A DNA stretch of 64,000 nucleotides from Euglena gracilis (taxonomy: Eukaryota; Euglenida; Euglenophyceae; Euglenales), in NCBI GenBank assembly GCA_039621445.1, contig CP154955.1:23770064-23834063 (forward strand), given 5' to 3'. How positions within the stretch are numbered: position 1 is the first letter of the stretch; every line of letters starts with the position of its first letter. Below the pieces are notes generated by a model that saw only the letters and a list, made by a program, of their open reading frames with translations, had not been told where the DNA came from and did no database searches. The position numbers and the translations under genes are program-made. Positions 57,589 to 64,000 of the stretch are shown one piece after another.

Positions 57589-59990
57589 CTGGGTTATTGT
57601 GGGAGGTGCTGTTGGAAGAGAAGAGGTGGCAGATATGTTGTTGGCAAGCAAATTCTAATAATGTTGTGTTTCATCCACATTCCGGACAAAAATGATAGGA
57701 AACAAAAATGACGGGGAGAAAAAGGAGGGGAATTTTTTTATTTTTTGGGGGAAAGCAACGAGATAGGAAAATTGAATTTTCCAAAGGAAATTGGTGGTAA
57801 TTTTTCTTTCTTGTGGTTTAAATTTTCAGTAAAAGAGCAAATTGAGAATTCCAAAAAAGATGTCGGATAAAAGAAAAAAATGTAGAATAAGTCTGCATCA
57901 TAGAATGTGTCACACCCTGGTGTGGTTTCTTCTGGCAGGGCACGATAGTGCGCTCATTCTGTGTCGTCTGTCACACCGTCACACCGTCACACGCGCGCCT
58001 GCCTTGGCAAGTTCCATGCAAAGTCCATTTTTTCTTTGTTTTGTTCCAAGGACCGACCCAGAACTGAATGGACATCGGGAGCCCAATGGAGGGTGGGTGG
58101 GGAGTCGACCCCCCCCCCCTCACCACTCCCCTTTTTTTCAGGGTCGCAATTTTTGAAGTCAGGTTTTTTTTCTTCGGTGTCGAAGGAGTTTTCTTGGAAC
58201 AGTGCAGTCGAACCTTGTCCTCTCCGGAGACCTGGAGACCTGTCCTCTCTCATCCGTCAATACCACCCAAAATGGTTGGAACCATTGAAAACACAATTTC
58301 TTCCTGACCACATCACAGAGTAGCTCAACCAGACACAACCCCAGAACACCTACCAGGGGGGGAATCATCAGTGGCCAAAAGCTTAGACGGCCTTAAAGGC
58401 ACTTAAGGGTTTTTTTCAAATTTGGGCGCAGGTGCGACCGAGGACACTAGATGCAATTTTACGTCCGCGGTTTCGGGGGTGGCCGTGCTTGAAACCCCGA
58501 CCAGTGAAAACCTGAATTATTTTATGTCCCACCAAAAAAAAACTGTCCGTGGTAAAAACCCCGGAAAACCACTGGAACGGGACATTTTTTGGACCCCCCG
58601 CAACCTGTCCGGTGTCTGCGCCTGCCGAGGGCCAAAACGCCGGCAGAGGACGAAAAGAACAAAAAACTCACCACCGGCTGGGGCCCACAGGCCCGAGCAC
58701 CCACCACCCGGGGGACAACCAGAAAAGAGAGGCCCACTGCCCCCGGGTCATGCGCACCTGCGACCGAGGACCGCCCACCCCGTTGTGTCCTTGCGCCTCG
58801 CACCTACTGGGCACTGACCCCCACCCCCCTCGCTTTGCCTTTGGGAACGCAACAGAAGGTGTGTCACGGCGAAGGCAGGTACCAGGGTGCAGGGTACGGG
58901 AGGGAGGGCAGGTCCAGGGGGGGAGAGGGGGAAGGTCCAGGGGGAAGGAGGGGCTGCCTAAGGCAGCAGGGCGGGCCGGGGCACTCCAACACGAGAGGGG
59001 CTGGCACGAGAGGGGGGTGCATCACCACGAGAGGGGAGCCACGACACGGGTGAGAGGGGGGAGGGGGAATGGTCTTTCACCCGAGTGTCCCGGCCGACAC
59101 AGTGGATGGTGTGCAGAGGTTCCGGGAAGTGTGACAAGGGTGACAGAGGTGACAGGGTGAAAGCGCCGCCGCGCCGCCTCGCCGCCCCGCCGAGCCCGCC
59201 CGGACTCCACGCCGCGCTGCACCTGCACAGGTCACCCACCGTCCTGTGCCAGTGTTTTGGGGTGGGGCGGAAGGGGATGGGGTGTGCGTGAGGACCGGAC
59301 CAGCCACCCAACCCCAACCCTGCGTGTTCTAGACCCCAGCTAGCACCGGGTGTGTGGGGGTGCGCGCGTCTGTGCGAGAGGGGGCTGCACAATTCTGCCA
59401 CTGAAAGGAGGGGCCCCGCCCCCCGCAAAGGACACGAGAGGGGATTCCGTCGCGCGCATGTGCAACCGAGGGAAGGGGGGAGCCGTTTGCCGGCGCCTCG
59501 GGCGGCTTGAAACCCCGGCCCCTGGCCAGCCCTTCGCCGGTGGCTTCGCCAGCCGCTGCGCCAGCGCTGCTGCCGCCGGGGTGACCGCCGCGGGCTTGGG
59601 CTTGGCCGCGGGCGGGAGGAGGCTGGTGGCGCTGGGGGGCGGAGGCAGGCTGGCGGGCTGGGGCGCTGCTGCGGGCGGCGCTGGGGGCGGCGGGAGGAGG
59701 GACCACACGGGTGGGGGCGGGGCCACGGGGCCAAGCTGCCCCCCAAGCCCACCACCCCCTGGTCAAAGCCGGACCCCCGGCCCAAGCCCGCCAAGCCCCA
59801 GGGCCCCAAGCCCAAGGCCCCGACGCTCCCCTCCCACCGCGCCCTGGCGGCCCCCCTGGGCCACCCCGGCCCCGTGGGCCTACCTGGAGAGCGCCTGAGG
59901 CCACCCCCTGGCGGGCCCGCCCAAAGGCCCGGGCTCGGGGCTGGACTGGGAGAGCTCTTCCGCGGACAGGAGGGGCGGGGTGGGGCGGAG
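57589..59990. other. Convergent region between OTU gene and minus-strand gene
   Basis: 57589-58430 is AT-rich with no exon-like segment; a CTTAGACGGCCTTAAAGG end-like repeat sits at about 58384. From 58430 composition turns GC-rich and the GCGCAGGTGCGA motif appears (58426, inverted near 58751). Open frames from 58500 to 59990 occur on both strands with Gly/Pro/Arg-rich translations. A minus-strand Ala/Pro-rich frame at 59340-59730 may be the C-terminal exon(s) of the gene ending here. Confidence 0.4.
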
Positions 59991-62900
59991 GGGCGGGCGC
60001 ACATCTTCACGACGCCGGGTCGCTCTTGCGGACCACCCTGTGTTTGGAGGGTGGGGTCGGGGGAGAGGAGCCAGGGTCAGGGAGGGGGTCACGGCGGCAG
60101 GAGAAGGGGATGAGGGGGGTGTCCCCGCCCGCGGGGGGTGGGTTCAGGGCTGTGTCCTCCATGGGGTCGACCCGGTCGCGTGGCCGCTGCGGCGAGGGGG
60201 GCTCCGGCTGGTGGGGGGTCGTGGCTTCGGGCGCGGCCGCGCTGGACGGGCTGGAGGAGGGGGTCTCGGAGGTGGGGGGCCGCGGGCGCTGCTGGGCGGG
60301 TGAGGCGGCTCCGGCACTGCTGGCGCTGACGCTGGGGCTGGGGGCCGCGCTGCGGGGCTGCTTACGCGGGGGCTGGGGGGTCTCCGAGGGCGGCAGGGAG
60401 TCGGTGATGCCGAAGACCACCCGGGTGACGCTGAAGTCCTCCGGCTCCCCCTCACTCACCGCCTCCTCGTGCGCAGCTGCGCCCAGCTCCTCCACCTGGC
60501 GCCGCCTCTCCCTCCGGGGGCTTCTTCTGCGGGGGCTGCTGGGGGACCGGGGGGTTCCTCCTCAGGCGCAGGTGCGCCCGCCGCTGCCTCGCTTTCGCCG
60601 CCCTCCTCCGCCTCCCCGCCTTCTTCCCCTGCTTCGCCTGCGACCTCCTCCCCTTCGCCGCCGCCCTCCCCTTTGTCGCCGCCCTCGCCCTCGCCTTCGC
60701 CGCCCCAGCCGACGCCCTCGTCACCACCACCGCCGGCGTCACCGCCCTCGCCCCCTCCGCTGTCGGCACTGCCGCCGCTCCGCTGGGGGCTCTCCTCCAC
60801 CTCCACCTCCTCCGCGAGGCTGCTGGACTCCTCCCCCTCCCCGTCGCTGCTGCTGGACTCCTCGCTGCTGCTGACCGCGACCGGCTTGGCCTGGCGGTGG
60901 GGCGCAGGTGCGCCCGCCTTGGGCTTGGACGGCTTCCTCTTCGCCTTGGGCTTGGCGCCTCCAGGGCGCTCCTTCGCCGCCGCCTCCCGGACGGCCTGTC
61001 GCTCGGCCTTCTCCTTCGCCTTCTGCTTCGCGGCCCGCGCCTTGGCCTTGCGGTCCCGCTCCCGGCGCTTCTTGTTCTCCTCCCGGTTGACCCGCTTAGC
61101 TTGCGGGCGTCCTCTTTCGCCTTCTCCCACTCCAGCTTCCGCTGGATCTCCGGGACGGTCCGCACCAGCTCCAGGCTGAGGCTCTTCTCCAGGAACTGCT
61201 CCAGGTCCTCGAAGAGGTCCTCGTCCACCGGGCACTGGTCGGCCCCCGCGTCCGCCGCCTTGTGGGCCACCGCCTCCATGTCCACCGCCTCCCCGCCCAC
61301 CGCCACCACTATGTTCAGGGGCCGCGTGCCCCACCCCAGGCAGTGGCCTACCAGCTCCGCGTCCTCCGTCTGCACGAACACGAAGTCCTCCGGGGTGAAG
61401 TCGCGGACGACCCTCTGGGCGGCCCAGCGCAGTACGTACCAGTGCAGCACGTCGAAGTCGGCGGCCGAGGTGATCTCGTCCCACATCACCACCGGCGCGA
61501 CCTACGAGTGCGGGGGCGAAAAAGGGAGGATGGTGTGCGACAGGCGCAGGTGCGCAGGGCAAGCCACGCAACACAAGCCGTGCCAAAGCCACGCCCAGCA
61601 GGCAACCAAAACCCAAGCCCGGAGAAGTGTGAGGAAGGGGGTGGGTGTCGCGCGCAGGTGCGCCCCACTTGCTCCGGTCGCAGCGGAACGCAAAAAAAAT
61701 CCCCCGGACGCAGGTGCGCCCGAGGGACTTGGGTCTTCCCAACGCCGACCGGACCGGGAGGGGGGATCCACACCCGCGTGAGGTCCACCCTGCCGGAGTG
61801 GAGGATGGTCAGCTGCCGCTTCGCCAGCGCGCTGCGGCTCGCGCCAATCTGCCGCACCGTGGTCTCCCGGACCCACACGTCGATGTCCCGCCGCTGGCGC
61901 TCCTCCACGCGGCCCTGGATCGTGGCGACCGCCGCAGCGACGTGCCCCAGCCGCCCCCACACGAACACGGGGACGGTCTCGACCAGCCCCCAGGCCTGGG
62001 GGCAGAGCTGCTGCGCCGGCTCCGGGGGCGGCTGCGCCAGCAGGAAGGCCGCCCAGATGCGGCACGCCGCCGCCATCGCCGGCAGGTCCCCGGGTACAGG
62101 AAGGCCCGGCTCCGGCCCTCCTCGCCGACGGGGATTTCAGCGCCGCCACGTTCGGCACCGCCCGCACCTCCAGCATCTGGCGCGTCTGCGCCACCAGCTT
62201 CCGCGCCGCGTCCCACTTCGACTCCACCCACACCGGCGCCGCGATGAGGGAGTCCCAGCCGGGGGCCTCGCTCGCCGGCGTCCACCGCCACCCGCCCAGC
62301 CGCACCGTCAGCGCCTGGGTGGAGACCGCCGCCACGAACCGCGCTTTGGCGACGTGGTCCGCGACTGCGAGGCAGTGCGAGGGGTGGGGGGGAGGCAGAG
62401 TGGATGGAGACAAGAGGGTATGTACGATGCGCGCAGGTGCGCACGCCATTGGAGTTTGCTGAGAGAGCTATTGGTGCGCAGGTGCGCGCGAGGTGACACA
62501 CAGAGCCAACCCCTTGTGCAAAAACCACCACGGCTGTCAAGGGGGTGGGGAGCATTCGGATTTGGGGGGCGATGAAGGGGTTGCCCTCGCGGGGTGTCGT
62601 GCCACAGCACCTTCGCCCGGACGACCCGCAGGACCGGGGGGTACTCCTCCCGGCGCGCCGCGTACTCCGTCCGCAGGCGCTGCAGCGCGCTGACCACGTG
62701 CTGCCCTCCGATGACCACGTATTTGGCGCCTACGAGGGGAGGGGCGAGGGGTGGGGCACGGAGACGGCACACGCCTCCCAGCCACGGTGTGCAAGGGGAG
62801 GGGGGGGGTGTCAAGCGCAGGTGCGCACGCATCTGACACAGGCGTTCAGGATTTGAAAAAAAGCGTGCCCAAAGGGAGGGGCACATGGGGCGACGCGCGC

Positions 62901-63300
62901 AGGTGCGCGCCAAAACCCAACGACCCGCACCACAGGGAACATACCCAGCGGGTCCGCCGCCCACACCACCACCTCCACGGGGTGGTCGGGTGGGTTCACC
63001 ACCAGGGCGTTGTACTTCTCCTCCACCGCCGCCTGCCGGACGGGACGTATCTGTCCCTTGGTCAGGTCCTCGTCGATGAGGAGGCAGCCGACGGCGAGGT
63101 CCCGCCAGCCTTCGACGAAGCGCCGCACGTCCTCCACCCCCGACGGGACGAGGGGCTGGGGGCGCTTGCGCTTGCGCTCCTTCTCCTTCTGCTTCTCCTT
63201 CCTCTCTGTCCGCTCCGCCTCCTCCGCCGGGACCCCGGCCTGCGGGCCCCCGGCCGCCGCGGACCCCTCAGCGGGGGGGGGCCTCCCCCCCCTCCTCCAT
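59990..63300 (-). CDS. Protein with ParB/sulfiredoxin-like motif, basic and acidic low-complexity tail
   Basis: Read leftwards: 63300-62945, 62729-~62611, 62364-61774, 61501-~60450, then an unresolved tail to about 60000. The start ATG follows a pyrimidine-CAG acceptor near 63319. The N-terminal part is charged (ERKEKQKEKERKRKR). Then comes LLIDEDLTKGQIRPV, a strand EVVVWAADPL and AKYVVIGGQHVVSALQRLR; G-x-Q-H-x-V-x-A-L is like the nucleotide-binding GQHR motif of ParB/Srx folds. Later exons give DVLHWYVLRWAAQRV, a KKRRERDRKAKARAAKQKAKEKAER helix, Ser-Glu clusters (SSSEESSSSDGEGEESSSL) and a Gly-Glu-rich acidic stretch. Frame changes of one base occur at about 63276 (in a run of G/C), 62135, 62092 and 61100, so either the assembly has small indels or tiny introns are present. 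The function is unknown; a nuclear or nucleic-acid role is only an inference. Confidence 0.6.
60566..62908. repeat. Dispersed 12-mer GCGCAGGTGCGC, nine copies
   Basis: Copies begin at about 60566, 60902, 61544, 61652, 61708 (first base A), 62431, 62476 (first base T), 62815 and 62897, all in the same orientation. Seven lie in introns of the minus-strand gene; two lie in its last long exon, where the minus strand codes Gly-Ala-Pro-Ala-Pro. Confidence 0.9.
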
Positions 63301-63319
63301 CACATGGCGCAAAACCTGG

Positions 63320-64000
63320 GCAGGGAGAGGGCACACATTTTTTCATCTGGGGAATCTGGGCGATGGCACGATCGGAATGTTGATTTCTGGTGGGGGGTGC
63401 CAAACCCCCCGCCGCCGGGCCCGCCCCACTTGTCCCCCCCCCCCCCCCCCGCCTGGTGGAGGAAGACTGCCCAGGCCAAAAGCCCAGGATCCGCCGGAAC
63501 ACCCCCCCAAACTGCCGAAAACACGGACTTTCACAATGAACGTCCGCCGAATTGGGATCCCGGTCCGTTTTGACCGCCTACAACCGGATCCGAAGTTTTG
63601 AGAAGTTGTGAGGTCCTATCGGAGGAGACAACCCCAGAATACAGAACGGATTCACAAAAGTATTTAAGTCGCGGATTTCGATCGCGAGCCCGGAGATTCC
63701 GACCCCCGCCGTCCGGGGTGCGAACTCTCCATTCCGGGCACCGTTGGGTCCGGCGACCGGGGGCGGGGTATTCTAGCAATCAAGGGCTATCCGCGCCATC
63801 TTTCAGAATCAAAAACCACGCAATGTTGGAGAAACACAAAAAAACGGAGACAGGCAGCACCTCCCCAGGGTTGGAAGTCCGGGGCCGCGCCACTCCCCGC
63901 CCCCGCCGCAGACCCGCCGCCTCAGTGTCCGGCCCAGGGGGCTGGTCCGGGATGTACACGTTTCCGCCGCCGCTGGAGTCGGAGGAGGGGGGTGGATCCC
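63320..64000. other. GC-rich end of window, possible gene edge
   Basis: 63320-63880 shows no exon I can support. From about 63900 the plus strand is open and GC-rich, with an ATG at 63953 (MYTFPPPLESEEGG) continuing out of the window. This could be the first exon of another gene, but nothing more can be said. Confidence 0.3.

Noticed and set aside
60469-61179. Plus-strand Ser/Pro-rich open frame of 236 residues
   Set aside because: Antisense shadow of the Lys/Glu/Ser-rich exon on the minus strand, which has the coherent motifs and a splice acceptor.
63660-63780. Possible tRNA-like segment near the right end
   Set aside because: No consistent cloverleaf or recognisable A and B boxes could be read by eye.

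Overview
The window is nuclear DNA from a spliceosomal eukaryote, most likely a photosynthetic euglenid of the Euglena type. This rests on three things read from the sequence. First, exons are very rich in G/C at third codon positions and sit between long introns. Second, besides GT-AG introns there are at least seven introns with no GT-AG borders. Each is removed in frame when the cut is placed 3 nt before a terminal CAG (CAT in one case) and 5 nt after a terminal CTG (ATG in that case), which is the described layout of euglenid 'nonconventional' introns. Third, a plastid-type cyclophilin gene begins with a signal peptide followed by a second hydrophobic segment, as in presequences for a three-membrane plastid. 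No prokaryotic operon, CRISPR, rRNA or confident tRNA was seen.

Layout. 1-1790: AT-rich, repeat-bearing, no gene recognised. 1791-12565 (+): two-AN1 zinc-finger protein with a ubiquitin-like C-terminal part. 13753-23192 (+): C2-domain, coiled-coil, proline-rich protein; the model is phase-consistent end to end. 23988-39828 (+): large multi-exon gene with a PARP-like region followed by two B-box zinc fingers, a coiled coil and a Pro-rich tail; its 5' half may be a separate gene. 40560-48301 (+): plastid cyclophilin of the plant CYP28 type. 49231-57588 (+): A20/Cezanne-like OTU cysteine protease (deubiquitinase). 63300 to about 60000 (-): GC-rich gene with a ParB/sulfiredoxin-like motif and a charged tail, convergent with the OTU gene. 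The last 100 bp may hold the edge of another gene.

Introns and spacers are packed with terminal-inverted-repeat (TIR) elements. Many start CAGGG and are flanked by 8-bp direct repeats, as in hAT-type non-autonomous transposons. Some of the same kind of element are themselves nonconventional introns: at 52940-53175 the intron is exactly one element plus one copy of its 8-bp target duplication. This link between transposon insertion and intron identity is the main discovery here. Other repeats include long microsatellites, a 287-bp palindrome, and a 12-nt GC motif present in every intron of the minus-strand gene.

The genes look like independent housekeeping or signalling genes, not a cluster with one job. 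Two concern ubiquitin or proteostasis (AN1 protein, OTU protease) and one plastid protein folding. Exon borders were chosen by eye from reading phase, GC3, splice signals and family resemblance. Where phases do not close I say so.
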